NCBI GenBank assembly: GCA_021845685.1
Contig: JAJZVN010000016.1
Span: 1 to 48,201, forward strand
Source of the DNA: a bacterium
GTDB lineage: Bacteria > SZUA-79 > Acidulodesulfobacterales > Acidulodesulfobacteraceae
DNA: 48,201 nucleotides
Direction of reading: 5' to 3'
Made by a program: the position numbers and the translations under genes. Positions 28,133 to 37,388 of the stretch are shown here, in pieces; the stretch's first letter is position 1, and each line of letters begins with the position of its first letter. A model generated the notes under the pieces. The model searched no databases. It was not told the DNA's origin and saw only the letters and a list, made by a program, of their open reading frames with translations.

Positions 28133-28230
28133 TAACATAATTTATTATATTATTATAATTATAAAATATAATTTTTAATAATGATAGCTTAAGTTTTTAT
28201 ATTTTAATATAACAAAAATCAGGAGCCGCA

Positions 28231-29637
28231 ATGAATGTTAAAGGCATAGATATAGATTTTAATAAAATTTTTAAAATTATAAAGACATCCGAAGATGATT
28301 TTATTGATATATTCTTTGAATCAAATATATCTAATTTTCTTTCAAATGAGAATAAAAAATTAGAAAAAGCTATTTCGGGAGTTTCGGGAGGCGCTGGATT
28401 AAGACTTATTTCAGAGAAAAAATCATATTATGCATTTACAAATAATATTGATGAAAAAAATTTATTAGAAATAGGCAAAAATTTAAATAAAATAGCAAAA
28501 ACCAATAGAACGGATAAAGATTTTAATAATTTAGATTTAAATTTTAAAAAATCTGAGACAAAAACAGAAATGCCTATTTTAAAAGAAGTTTTAAATGTTT
28601 CTATGAATAAAAAAATAGAAAAAATAGATGATGCGGTAAAATTTTCTTGGGGATACGACAAAAGAATTTTACAAGCCAATGTTTCATATAAAGATTACAA
28701 GCAAGATATATTTATTATAAATTCTGAAGGCAATATTGCCGAAGATAGCCGGGAAATTATTACTTTTTTTGTAAATGTCGTAGTTTCTGACGGCAAAAAA
28801 ACAGAAATGGGCTATGAGCCTGTTTCTGCGTTTATGGGTTTTGAATTTTTTGATAAAATTGACCCCGCAGAAATAGCAAGAAAAGCATGTAAAAGAGCAA
28901 TCACTCTGCTTGAAGCGCCTTTTGCCCCTTCAGGAACAATGCCTGTCGTGTTGTCGAGCGAAGCAGGCGGAACAATGATACATGAAGCAATAGGACATGG
29001 TTTAGAAGCCGATATAGCAGGCAGCGGTTTAAGCGTGTATTCCGATAAAATCGGCGAAGAAGTTGCTTCAAAACTTATTACCGTTGTTGACGATTCTTCA
29101 TTAATAGGAAAAAGAGGTTCGTACAGATTTGACGATGAAGGCACTCCGTCAAACAAAAATATATTAGTTGAAAACGGAATATTAAAGAAATATATGTCTG
29201 ACCGTTTATCTAATATTAAGTACGGATATGAATTGACGGGCAACGGCAGAAGAGAGTCTTATGAACATCAGCCTATAGTCAGAATGTCTAATACAATGAT
29301 TGCAAAGGGCGAAAGTCTGCCTGAAGATATAATTAAAACTATAGATAAAGGGTTATTTGTCAAAAAAATGGGCGGCGGTCAGGTAAATACGGTTACCGGC
29401 GATTTTGTATTTGAAGTAATGGAAGGATATATTTTAAAAAACGGCGCTGTTTGTGAAGCAGTAAGCGGCGCGACTTTGATGGGTAACGGACCGGAAATAT
29501 TGAATAACATAGATATGGTCGGAAACGATATGGGTTACAGCGTAGGTACCTGCGGCAAAGATGGACAGGGAGCGCCTGTATCCGACGGACAGCCGACTTT
29601 AAGAATACCTTCTATAGTCGTCGGCGGCAAAAGTTAA
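28231..29637 (+). CDS. tldD: TldD-family metalloprotease
   Basis: Seen: 468 aa. The zinc motif HEAIGHGLEAD (HEXXXH, from residue 251) and GQVNTVTGDFVFEVMEGY near 390 identify TldD rather than its inactive partner TldE/PmbA. A GAGCC/AGGAG ribosome site precedes the ATG. Known: in E. coli TldD and TldE form a heterodimeric protease that trims peptides such as microcin B17 precursor and CcdA. No tldE lies next to it, so the partner is elsewhere or absent. Its plus-strand neighbours are a transpeptidase and a B12-radical SAM gene. Confidence 0.93.
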   Translation: MNVKGIDIDFNKIFKIIKTSEDDFIDIFFESNISNFLSNENKKLEKAISGVSGGAGLRLISEKKSYYAFTNNIDEKNLLEIGKNLNKIAKTNRTDKDFNNLDLNFKKSETKTEMPILKEVLNVSMNKKIEKIDDAVKFSWGYDKRILQANVSYKDYKQDIFIINSEGNIAEDSREIITFFVNVVVSDGKKTEMGYEPVSAFMGFEFFDKIDPAEIARKACKRAITLLEAPFAPSGTMPVVLSSEAGGTMIHEAIGHGLEADIAGSGLSVYSDKIGEEVASKLITVVDDSSLIGKRGSYRFDDEGTPSNKNILVENGILKKYMSDRLSNIKYGYELTGNGRRESYEHQPIVRMSNTMIAKGESLPEDIIKTIDKGLFVKKMGGGQVNTVTGDFVFEVMEGYILKNGAVCEAVSGATLMGNGPEILNNIDMVGNDMGYSVGTCGKDGQGAPVSDGQPTLRIPSIVVGGKS

Positions 29638-29850
29638 CCCAATTTTGCCATAATTACGGCAGCCTGTTGATATTGGTATATTTATGGGAGCAGCAAAAAT
29701 GTCTATGGGTGGGACAAAATAAAAAATAAAATGTAATAATATTAATGGGTTATAATTTTAGAATAATAAAAGTGGTGAAGTTGGGTTAAGCGAAAACTAT
29801 GTCAAAATTTATAAAGAAAAAATATAAAGTATAAAGCAAAATTATTAATA

Positions 29851-31311
29851 ATGGAAAGAATAAAAGACTGGAAGTCTTACCAGCATACTTTAAACAGGCG
29901 AAAAAGAAAAAATCCTAATATTTTAAAACCCCTATCTATTTTTATATTTTTAGTTATTCTTATTGTAATCTCAGTAGGCGGAATAAAATTATTTTCTTAT
30001 TTAAAAAATTATTATACAAAATCAGTCTTAAATAAACGGCAGGCTTTTTTAGGCACCGGAATAAGACCTATTAAATTTATTAATTCTAAAAAAAATAACA
30101 AAATTGAAACTTTGTCTGCATCTTTAAGTGTAAACGGCATACAAGGATCCGGGGAAAAATATTTTAACGGCCATAATTTTTCCATTGAATCTCTGCAAAA
30201 ATATTTCAAATCTTATCCCCCTAAATTTAATACAATAAAAAATGGACATTATATACAGAAAATAGGAAAATACACAATAATATATACACTTAATCCTGCT
30301 GTGCAAAATGAAGCAAAAAAAGTTTTAAAGACGAATAATGTTCCATTCGGAGCCGTTGCGGCAGTTAATCCTGAGACGGGCGCTGTTCTTGGATTTTATT
30401 CATATGCAAGCAATAAATCTAAAAAATATGAAATTTCTGATTTAATAACTTACAAATTAGGTTCGCTTGCAAAAATTGTTACGGCATCTGCAGCAATTGA
30501 GGCTAAAGGTTTTTACCCGGGTTTTAATGTTTGTTATAACGGCGGATTATACGGGACAAATAAAAATTATTGGATTCAAAATATAAATACGGGAAATAAT
30601 AGAATATCTTTTAGTTTGGCTTTTGCAAAATCATGTGATATCGCTTTCGGTAAAATTGCAGGATTTTATGTAGGACGCAAATTGATGCAAAAATATTTTG
30701 ATAAATATTATTTTAACCGCAAGATTCCTTTTATTTTAAATTTACAAAATAGCACTGCAAAAATACCGTCAAAATTTTATAATCTTGAATTAACAGGAGC
30801 AGGTTTTAAAAATGTCAGAGTTACGCCTCTTCTTGCAGCATTAATGTCGGCAGCCGTTATAAACGGCGGTAAATTGCTTGATCCGTATATTGTCAAAGAG
30901 GTAATAGGTTCTGACGGACATATAGTTTATAAACATAAAAGCGTCAGGATTTTAGATTATCCCATTACCCCTTCAACTGCAGCCATTTTAAAGAAATTGA
31001 TGATTGACACTGTGACCAAAGGCATAGGCAGGTATGATTTTTATAATAATTATAATCAATATATGCTTCCGGGTGTTACTGCGGGAGGAAAAACAGGAAC
31101 CATATCAGGTAATCACCCCACAGGTTTATATCAGTGGTTTACGGGCTTCGGAGAAACAAAAGATATAAAAATTGCAGTTTCTGCTTTAGTTGTTGAAAAA
31201 CCTGTATGGAGAATAGAAGGCGGAGGGGTTTCGGAAAAAGTTATTTATTCCTATTTTTTTAATAATAATAATGAAAATAATAATAGGACTGTAGAACTTG
31301 CAAAAAAATAA
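29851..31311 (+). CDS. Membrane-anchored penicillin-binding transpeptidase-domain protein
   Basis: Seen: 486 aa. A basic cytoplasmic tail and one membrane helix (about residues 30-50) precede a spacer and a transpeptidase domain. Motif 1 is SLAK (Ser near 205, in KLGSLAKIVTA), motif 2 is SCD (near 261) where SXN is usual, motif 3 is KTGT (near 414, GGKTGTIS). Known: this fold cross-links peptidoglycan or binds beta-lactams. There is no glycosyltransferase domain and no room for a full class B dimerisation domain, so it is a minimal class-B-like protein. Its end overlaps the next gene by 14 bases. Precise role unknown. Confidence 0.8.
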   Translation: MERIKDWKSYQHTLNRRKRKNPNILKPLSIFIFLVILIVISVGGIKLFSYLKNYYTKSVLNKRQAFLGTGIRPIKFINSKKNNKIETLSASLSVNGIQGSGEKYFNGHNFSIESLQKYFKSYPPKFNTIKNGHYIQKIGKYTIIYTLNPAVQNEAKKVLKTNNVPFGAVAAVNPETGAVLGFYSYASNKSKKYEISDLITYKLGSLAKIVTASAAIEAKGFYPGFNVCYNGGLYGTNKNYWIQNINTGNNRISFSLAFAKSCDIAFGKIAGFYVGRKLMQKYFDKYYFNRKIPFILNLQNSTAKIPSKFYNLELTGAGFKNVRVTPLLAALMSAAVINGGKLLDPYIVKEVIGSDGHIVYKHKSVRILDYPITPSTAAILKKLMIDTVTKGIGRYDFYNNYNQYMLPGVTAGGKTGTISGNHPTGLYQWFTGFGETKDIKIAVSALVVEKPVWRIEGGGVSEKVIYSYFFNNNNENNNRTVELAKK

Positions 31312-33808
31312 AAGCCTTGCTTTGTATGTTGATTATGAACGCTTTCAATCAAAAGAAGCTCCGCCTATTTTGTTTTTTATAGCATACTTAAGAAATATAG
31401 GGTTTGATGTTGATTTTTTTGTTAGCGAAGAAGATTTGCTTAATGCATTGCGGCAAAATTTAAATATATTAAATAATGCTAATGCAAATAAATTACAAAA
31501 TTCAGACAATAAAAATTATTTTAAAAAATATGATGTTTGCCTGTTATCCCTGATGAGCGCCGACAGCTTAAGGAGTATACTTCAAACTGCGATTAAAATC
31601 AAAAATATAGATCCGTTTATTATTAATATATTGGGCGGCACCGGTGTATATGGGTATTATAAAGAGCTTATCCATGCCGAAGGCATAGATATTGTTATTG
31701 AAGGTGATGCCGAAAAAACGCTTCCTGCCGTTTTAGATTCAATAAAAACATATGATGTGAGCGACAATTATAATAAACTCCGTGCAAATATTTTTAAAAA
31801 ATTCCCCGATGACGCAAAATCTAATATTAAAAAAGATGAAGCTTATTTTTGCACTGACAATCATATGGAGCTTCTATTTAAAAACAGAGGCAGTTTTTCC
31901 TCTCCTATATCAGATATACCGGATCAAGTTTATTTTGAAAGAACATTAAATTCATTAAATCCGCTTAATTACAATAGCCGCAATTTGCCTGATGATTTAT
32001 TGTCTGCTGATAGAGCGCATAATTTAAACGGTCAATCCATTAGTTTTAAATGTCCGATATCCGATGCCGCCGTGAAGCTTAATGACGGTACTATACGTTA
32101 TTTTAACAGAATAAACCGCAGAGATCCTCTTTTTAAAAAATTTTATAATCCATATAAAGATTTGATATCAGAAACTGATTTTGAAAATTTAATAGCGCCG
32201 CATCCGACCGAAGAAGAAATAAATGAGCAATATACGGCGTATCCGTGGGATATATATGATTATTATAAATTTGAGTCTATAGGAATTTATGCTCAAAGAG
32301 GATGTAATTGGGGAAAGTGTTCATACTGCAGCATTGTAAATTATAATTATAGAAAATTAAATATAGAGTTTTTATTGAAAATATTAAACGAAGCTAAAAA
32401 TCACAATGTTTTCGGGATAAGTTTTGACGACGATCTGTTTGTTCAAAATAAAAAATGGGTTAATGATTTTCTTGATCTGATTATTTCTTATAACCTTAAC
32501 GAAAGATTTAGTTTTACCGCAATGGTTAAAGTTGAGCATATTCACGATATAGAGCTTCTTAATAAATTTAAAAAAGCTAATTTTTCAAAAATACAGATAG
32601 GAGTTGAAAGTTTTTTGCCTGAAAAAGTAAAGTTCTTTAGAAAAACAAAAGAAGGAAAGGAATTAGCTTACATAGAAAAAACAAAAGAAGTTATTGCATA
32701 TTGCGCTTCAATAGGTATCACCGCTTCTTCTTTTATAATTTTGACGACTCCTGAAAAGAAATTCGGATTATTTGATGTAATTAATGAAATTGGCGAAATT
32801 ATAGATATATTAATGAATGTTTACACTAAGTATAAGATTATGCCTATTTTTGGATACAATGATTTTATTACGGCATACCCCAATGCCCCGCTATTAAAAA
32901 AACATATGTATTCAAATTTTATGGTCGCTATTTCCGGTTATATTACGCATAACAATGATGATGCAGATTTTACCCGCGAAAGGAATGATGACAATAATAT
33001 GTTAAATAAAAATACAGATAAAAATATAGAATATAAAAAAAAATCAAATAACAAAAATGAGTTAAATCTATTGAATTTAAGGACTATTAAAATTCCTTAT
33101 ATGTATAAATTTTATAATTATCGTACGGCCCATTTCATAGATGCACTGTTTAAAAGCTATAATGAATCAGGTGCCGATACTAACGCTAATGATAGCATAA
33201 ATGCTAATGCTAATGCTAATGATAATTTATTTTCGTCTAAATCTAAAAACGCAGGTTTTGATTTAAATACTGTTGGAGATAATGTAAATAATAATAAGAA
33301 TAAAAACGAGAATAAACTGAGAAATAGAAAAGGAAATAATAAGCATGAACCGGAATCAGACGAACAAATTATGTTTTTGCATACAAAGAAAATTTTAGAT
33401 TCTTTAAATAATACATTTGATATGTACGGAACATCAATATTTGTAATTTATGAAATATTAGACGAGTTAGAAGACGAGTTAGAATCAAATATAAATGATA
33501 ATGAAAATAGATATTCTAAAGATATTATAGAAAAAATATTTAAAGAATTTTTTATTACCAATATTAATAATAAAAATAATATTAGTAATAATATTAATAA
33601 TAATATTGCTGATTTTAAAAAATTAATTGCGTCAAATAAAATTGAACCCGATAAAGCGCTTAATATTTTTAATCATTTTTTTAAAGGAATAGATTATATT
33701 AAAGATAGTCAGAAAAAACAAAGGGATAAAGGAAAAGAAATTGTCGAAATTTTAATAAAAAGACTTAATTCGCTTGAAAAATTATATAATTTAAATAATA
33801 ATAAATAA
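31298..33808 (+). CDS. B12-binding-domain radical SAM protein with Asn-rich insert
   Basis: Seen: 836 aa. An N-terminal cobalamin-binding-type Rossmann domain (about residues 1-150; NILGGTGVYGYYKEL and DIVIEGDAEKTLPA) lacks the classic DXHXXG. The radical SAM core has QRGCNWGKCSYCSI, a CX4CX2C cluster (Cys336, 341, 344). From about 550 to 690 the sequence is Asn/Lys/Asp-rich (ANANAND and similar), then a helical tail. The TTG start lies inside the transpeptidase gene. Known: relatives methylate or rearrange small molecules or peptides. The substrate cannot be told; overlap with the transpeptidase suggests co-translation. Confidence 0.8.
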   Translation: MQKNKSLALYVDYERFQSKEAPPILFFIAYLRNIGFDVDFFVSEEDLLNALRQNLNILNNANANKLQNSDNKNYFKKYDVCLLSLMSADSLRSILQTAIKIKNIDPFIINILGGTGVYGYYKELIHAEGIDIVIEGDAEKTLPAVLDSIKTYDVSDNYNKLRANIFKKFPDDAKSNIKKDEAYFCTDNHMELLFKNRGSFSSPISDIPDQVYFERTLNSLNPLNYNSRNLPDDLLSADRAHNLNGQSISFKCPISDAAVKLNDGTIRYFNRINRRDPLFKKFYNPYKDLISETDFENLIAPHPTEEEINEQYTAYPWDIYDYYKFESIGIYAQRGCNWGKCSYCSIVNYNYRKLNIEFLLKILNEAKNHNVFGISFDDDLFVQNKKWVNDFLDLIISYNLNERFSFTAMVKVEHIHDIELLNKFKKANFSKIQIGVESFLPEKVKFFRKTKEGKELAYIEKTKEVIAYCASIGITASSFIILTTPEKKFGLFDVINEIGEIIDILMNVYTKYKIMPIFGYNDFITAYPNAPLLKKHMYSNFMVAISGYITHNNDDADFTRERNDDNNMLNKNTDKNIEYKKKSNNKNELNLLNLRTIKIPYMYKFYNYRTAHFIDALFKSYNESGADTNANDSINANANANDNLFSSKSKNAGFDLNTVGDNVNNNKNKNENKLRNRKGNNKHEPESDEQIMFLHTKKILDSLNNTFDMYGTSIFVIYEILDELEDELESNINDNENRYSKDIIEKIFKEFFITNINNKNNISNNINNNIADFKKLIASNKIEPDKALNIFNHFFKGIDYIKDSQKKQRDKGKEIVEILIKRLNSLEKLYNLNNNK

Positions 33809-33855
33809 AATTCATATAATTTAAACATAATCTTCATAATTTTGTAATATACAAA

Positions 33856-33864
33856 TGATATACT
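33856..33864 (+). promoter_or_regulatory. Extended -10 promoter element for comM
   Basis: TGATATACT, the same extended -10 pattern as before tldD, lies 50 bases before the comM start codon. Transcription would start near 33871. Confidence 0.4.
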
Positions 33865-33913
33865 TAAGTTAAGCAGTTTTATTTAATTATAATCATGCAA
33901 TATTGCAAATTTT

Positions 33914-35602
33914 ATGATCACAAAATTACACAGTGCTACATTTCTTGGAATTAACGCAATTATTGTTGATGTTGAAATATTTATTGCTAACGGAATACCC
34001 GGCATTATGATTGTAGGCTTGCCCGATGCTTCTACCAAAGAATCAAAAGACAGGGTTAAAGCAGCAATAAAAAATTCAAGCTTTGAATATCCTGCAAGAA
34101 AAATCACTATAAATCTTGCCCCTGCCGATATTAAAAAATCAGGACCTATTTTTGACCTTTCTCTCGCATTAGGAATATTAATTTCCGCAAAATTATTAAT
34201 TCCTAAAATAAATCTTGACGATTACATAATAGCGGGGGAGCTTTCATTAAACGGAAATATTAATAAAATTGACGGAGTAATCGCCTTAAGCTTGTTGGCA
34301 AAAAGATTAAATAAAAAAATTATTATTCCGTATGAAAATTTAAACGAGGCAAAATATTTAGGTATTGAATATTATTGCTTTAATACTTTAGCCGAAGTTT
34401 GCAATTTTATATCGGTAATAAATAAAAAACATAATTTGATTATTAATAGCAATAATGATAATAATAGCGGCAATATTTTATTAAGTAATGAAGAACAAAA
34501 TTCTGAAATAATAAGCAGACAGGATTTATTTTATATTGAAAATAATAGTAATGTCAGTAATAATAATAGCAATAAATTAATTGATAATTATAAGATAATT
34601 AATAATAGCGGCAATGAAATATTTAATACTAATAATTATTATCCGGATTTTTCAGATATAAAAGGACATACGACAGTTAAAAGAGCAATAGAAATAGCCG
34701 TTGCAGGGCATCATAATATTCTTATGATAGGGTCTCCCGGGAGCGGCAAAACAATGATTGCACAAAGCGCAGCAGGGATATTGCCTCCGCTGTCTCTTGA
34801 AGAAGCCATAGAAATAACAAATATTTACAGTTTTTCACATAAAAAAATTAATGTTAAAAATGGCCTGATAACTTCAAGACCGTTTATGCCGGTACATTAT
34901 TCCGCAACAATACCTGCATTATTGGGGGGCGGAGCTAATCCTGTTCCGGGAGACGTAAGCCTGGCCCATAACGGCGTGTTATTTATAGACGAATTTTCAG
35001 AAATGAATAAAAAGACTTTAGACAGTTTAAGGCAGCCTATGGAAGATAAAATTATCAATATATCAAGAAATAGATTTTTAGTTTCTTTTCCGTGTGATTT
35101 TATGCTTATTGCTGCAATGAATCCTTGTTCATGCGGATATTTAGGAGACCAGAGCCATGAATGCAGATGTTCGGGTGCCGATATTTACAAATTTTACAAT
35201 AAATTGTCGGGACCTATACTTGACAGATTTGATATATTTGTGGAAGTCTATCCGGAAAGTTTAAATATTATTTCAAATAATATTCCTGAAGAAAGTTCAA
35301 ATGAAGTTCAAAGAAGAATAAATAAGGCAACCGATATACAAAATGAAAGATTTAAAAATATGGGTAAAAAATTTAACGTTTCAATAAAAAGTTCCGAAAT
35401 AAAAAAATTTATAAATATATCCGAAGAAACTTTTAATTTTTATAAGTCGGCGGCTGAAAGTTTAAAATTATCTTCGCGCGGTTATTTTAGAATATTAAAA
35501 GTTGCAAGGACAATTTCGGATATTGACGGCAAAGATGAAGTTGATGAAGCATCAATACTTGAAGCATTAAATTATAGAAATACTAAATTTTTAGGCGTAT
35601 AA
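33914..35602 (+). CDS. comM: ComM/YifB family Mg-chelatase-like AAA+ ATPase
   Basis: Seen: 562 aa. The N-terminal Lon-protease-like (ChlI) domain includes GLPDASTKESKDRVKAAIKN, then an Asn/Ser-rich insert of about 60 residues (near 175-240). The AAA+ domain has Walker A GSPGSGKTM (near 274), LFIDEFSEM for Walker B and a Cys-rich MNPCSCGYLGD...ECRC segment. The C-terminal Mg_chelatase C domain follows. Known: ComM is a hexameric branch-migration helicase that helps natural transformation. With a type IV pilus operon 1.5 kb away on the other strand, a role in DNA uptake is plausible but not shown. Confidence 0.93.
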   Translation: MITKLHSATFLGINAIIVDVEIFIANGIPGIMIVGLPDASTKESKDRVKAAIKNSSFEYPARKITINLAPADIKKSGPIFDLSLALGILISAKLLIPKINLDDYIIAGELSLNGNINKIDGVIALSLLAKRLNKKIIIPYENLNEAKYLGIEYYCFNTLAEVCNFISVINKKHNLIINSNNDNNSGNILLSNEEQNSEIISRQDLFYIENNSNVSNNNSNKLIDNYKIINNSGNEIFNTNNYYPDFSDIKGHTTVKRAIEIAVAGHHNILMIGSPGSGKTMIAQSAAGILPPLSLEEAIEITNIYSFSHKKINVKNGLITSRPFMPVHYSATIPALLGGGANPVPGDVSLAHNGVLFIDEFSEMNKKTLDSLRQPMEDKIINISRNRFLVSFPCDFMLIAAMNPCSCGYLGDQSHECRCSGADIYKFYNKLSGPILDRFDIFVEVYPESLNIISNNIPEESSNEVQRRINKATDIQNERFKNMGKKFNVSIKSSEIKKFINISEETFNFYKSAAESLKLSSRGYFRILKVARTISDIDGKDEVDEASILEALNYRNTKFLGV

Positions 35603-35607
35603 TTATT

Positions 35608-35616
35608 TGATATACT
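35608..35616 (+). promoter_or_regulatory. Extended -10 promoter element before the 35709 gene
   Basis: TGATATACT again, just after the comM stop and 92 bases before the next start codon. It is the third occurrence of the motif within 8 kb. Confidence 0.35.
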
Positions 35617-35708
35617 TCTCGTTGCTAAAGCGCAATGTCATTATAGTAATAGTAGTACAGGCACAATTTTAAAATTATAAACTTTATTAATTACCGAATT
35701 AATTACCG

Positions 35709-35933
35709 ATGTTTAATATAAATATAATTATAATTGAATCCGTTATATATATATTTGTGAGTGTATTTATAGGCATTATTTTAAGAGGGGAAGATTTAAA
35801 GAAATTTAAAAGATTAATTTTACTGTCTTATTTGATAATCGGCATAGCAGTTTATTCTGTTTTGTATTTTGTAATACTTTCCGCTGCAGTGATAATATTT
35901 GCTTTGTTTATTTTAAAAATTTTAGAATATTAA
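35709..35933 (+). CDS. Small hypothetical membrane protein
   Basis: Seen: 74 aa, almost wholly hydrophobic, with about three membrane stretches (residues 3-24, 37-52 and 54-72) and one charged loop (RGEDLKKFKR). The N-terminus is FNINIIIIESVIYIF. I do not recognise the family. It follows comM by 106 bases and has its own candidate -10 element. A short reading frame in AT-rich DNA can be chance, but the loop/helix pattern and the lack of Asn runs speak for a real gene. Confidence 0.45.
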   Translation: MFNINIIIIESVIYIFVSVFIGIILRGEDLKKFKRLILLSYLIIGIAVYSVLYFVILSAAVIIFALFILKILEY

Positions 35934-36137
35934 GGTTTTTTAATTTTAATTTCAATATTTTAAAAATACAATATTCTAATTAGCGCCTGTATTATATAAA
36001 TTATCATATGCAATATTAATAAATTGCAGCATAAGTCTTAACTATATTAATTATATTACCTAACTTTTCTATGAATTTTATACATGACATTATAACTATG
36101 CGATATTATTATGTTACTTATTTTATAAAATAGATAA

Positions 36138-36163
36138 TGTCCTGTATATTGATATACAGGACA
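36138..36163. terminator. Perfect hairpin between convergent genes
   Basis: TGTCCTGTATA, loop TTGA, TATACAGGACA: an 11-pair perfect stem. It lies between the plus-strand small gene (ends 35933) and the minus-strand pilus operon (ends 36245), and is flanked by AT-rich sequence on both sides, so it probably stops transcription from both directions. The rest of 35934-36244 holds no gene. Confidence 0.65.
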
Positions 36164-36244
36164 AATAAAAAATAATATAAAAATATTTAATAAAAATAGG
36201 AAGCTCAAATGTCCTGCATAAAAAATAAGGAAAAGTTAGGTATA

Positions 36245-37003
36245 TTAAGATATGTATAATTTTTTTATTTTACCGTCTTTAACAATAGTTATGGAACTAT
36301 CATCTATATTTAAAACCTTATAGCCGTCAAATTCACTGCCTGCTTGGACGACAAAATTAGATTTACCTACGCCGACATCTGCGGCTGCATTTGAAACACC
36401 TTTTAATCTTATTGTATTATTTTGTTTATAATTTTTAAAATATTTTGATATATTATTTATTTTTGAACCCTTTGGATTTATATATTGCGGGAGCATCCGG
36501 AGTATGCCGATACCTAAATTATTTGGCATTGTTTGAGCGTTTGACATTTTTTGAATATTTTTACCCTCTTTTGTAAGCGCAAGTTCATGCTTTAATTTTG
36601 CTATCTCTATTTGTTTATCCAGTTTGTATATAATAGACGAATAATTGCCGGTCGTATGCGCCTGCGGCTTTAGATGTATTGTTTTATTGAAATTATCGGG
36701 TTTGGCAAATTTATTTGAATGGACAGGCAAAAGCCGTTTATCTGTATTATTGCTAAAAGACTTAGGATGCTGCATTTTAACGGAAGGACTAAAATTTATC
36801 ACAGGCGCACTAAATTTAAGCGCATATTTTGGCAATATAACTCTTTGATTAATATTCATAGACTTATAAATAATAAAAACCGACACCGCAATAAAAACAA
36901 GTCCGAGAATAATATACAGATTTTTATTAGAATTTTTTTTCATAGTTAAATTATCAGTTTCTTCTACGTTTTTCTGCTGAGTTTTTCTTTTAAATAAATT
37001 CAT
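36245..37003 (-). CDS. PilP-like inner-membrane pilus assembly protein
   Basis: Seen: 252 aa. A charged N-terminal tail (about 27 residues), one membrane helix (about 28-48), then a long periplasmic linker and coiled segment. A C-terminal beta domain has GSEFDGYKVLNIDDSSITIV (residues about 222-241), the type of strand-turn pattern seen in PilP/GspC HR domains. A GAGGTGG ribosome site precedes the ATG. Inference: it links the inner-membrane alignment complex to the secretin at 43488. Last gene of the operon. Family assignment rests on position and pattern, not on strong sequence identity. Confidence 0.5.
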   Translation of the reverse strand: MNLFKRKTQQKNVEETDNLTMKKNSNKNLYIILGLVFIAVSVFIIYKSMNINQRVILPKYALKFSAPVINFSPSVKMQHPKSFSNNTDKRLLPVHSNKFAKPDNFNKTIHLKPQAHTTGNYSSIIYKLDKQIEIAKLKHELALTKEGKNIQKMSNAQTMPNNLGIGILRMLPQYINPKGSKINNISKYFKNYKQNNTIRLKGVSNAAADVGVGKSNFVVQAGSEFDGYKVLNIDDSSITIVKDGKIKKLYIS

Positions 37004-37016
37004 AATAAACCACCTC

Positions 37017-37388
37017 TTAGTATGATAATTTTATATTATTCCGTGAAACGCTTTGAATTAAAACATAGCTCGGCAGATATTTTATTATACGGTAATTTGT
37101 AGTTAAAATAGCCTGATTATTCTTTAATATCGTATATTTAATTCCGTTCGTTCTTAAAAAACTTAAAAATTTAAATGTTGTGCTGCCTATGATGGCATTA
37201 AATCGTGCATTTTTCTGTTTATGTATTTTAATTTTAATAGATGCTATTTTCATATTTGCAATTTTAGCCGTTAGCGTATTTATACTTTTTTCTGTTTGTG
37301 AATATGTTTGATAGGCAGGTAAGAGTTTTAAAAAAATGACAAACAAAATAGCGGCAATCATTATACCGTTTAATAGTTTATAAATCAT
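37017..37388 (-). CDS. PilO/GspM-like small membrane protein
   Basis: Seen: 123 aa from the ATG at 37388, which overlaps the previous stop in the form ATGA and has GGAGA upstream; a longer reading to 37415 is unlikely. One membrane helix (residues about 3-20) is followed by a short coiled coil (TEKSINTLTAKIANMKI) and an alpha/beta part ending in YVLIQSVSRNNIKLSY. This is the layout of PilO/GspM, though shorter. Inference: part of the inner-membrane alignment complex together with its neighbours on both sides. Confidence 0.5.
   Translation of the reverse strand: MIYKLLNGIMIAAILFVIFLKLLPAYQTYSQTEKSINTLTAKIANMKIASIKIKIHKQKNARFNAIIGSTTFKFLSFLRTNGIKYTILKNNQAILTTNYRIIKYLPSYVLIQSVSRNNIKLSY

Noticed and set aside
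31298-33808. Calling the B12-radical SAM protein a RiPP methyltransferase or hopanoid enzyme
   Set aside because: The CX4CX2C motif and domain order alone do not define the substrate, and no precursor peptide or hopanoid gene is nearby.
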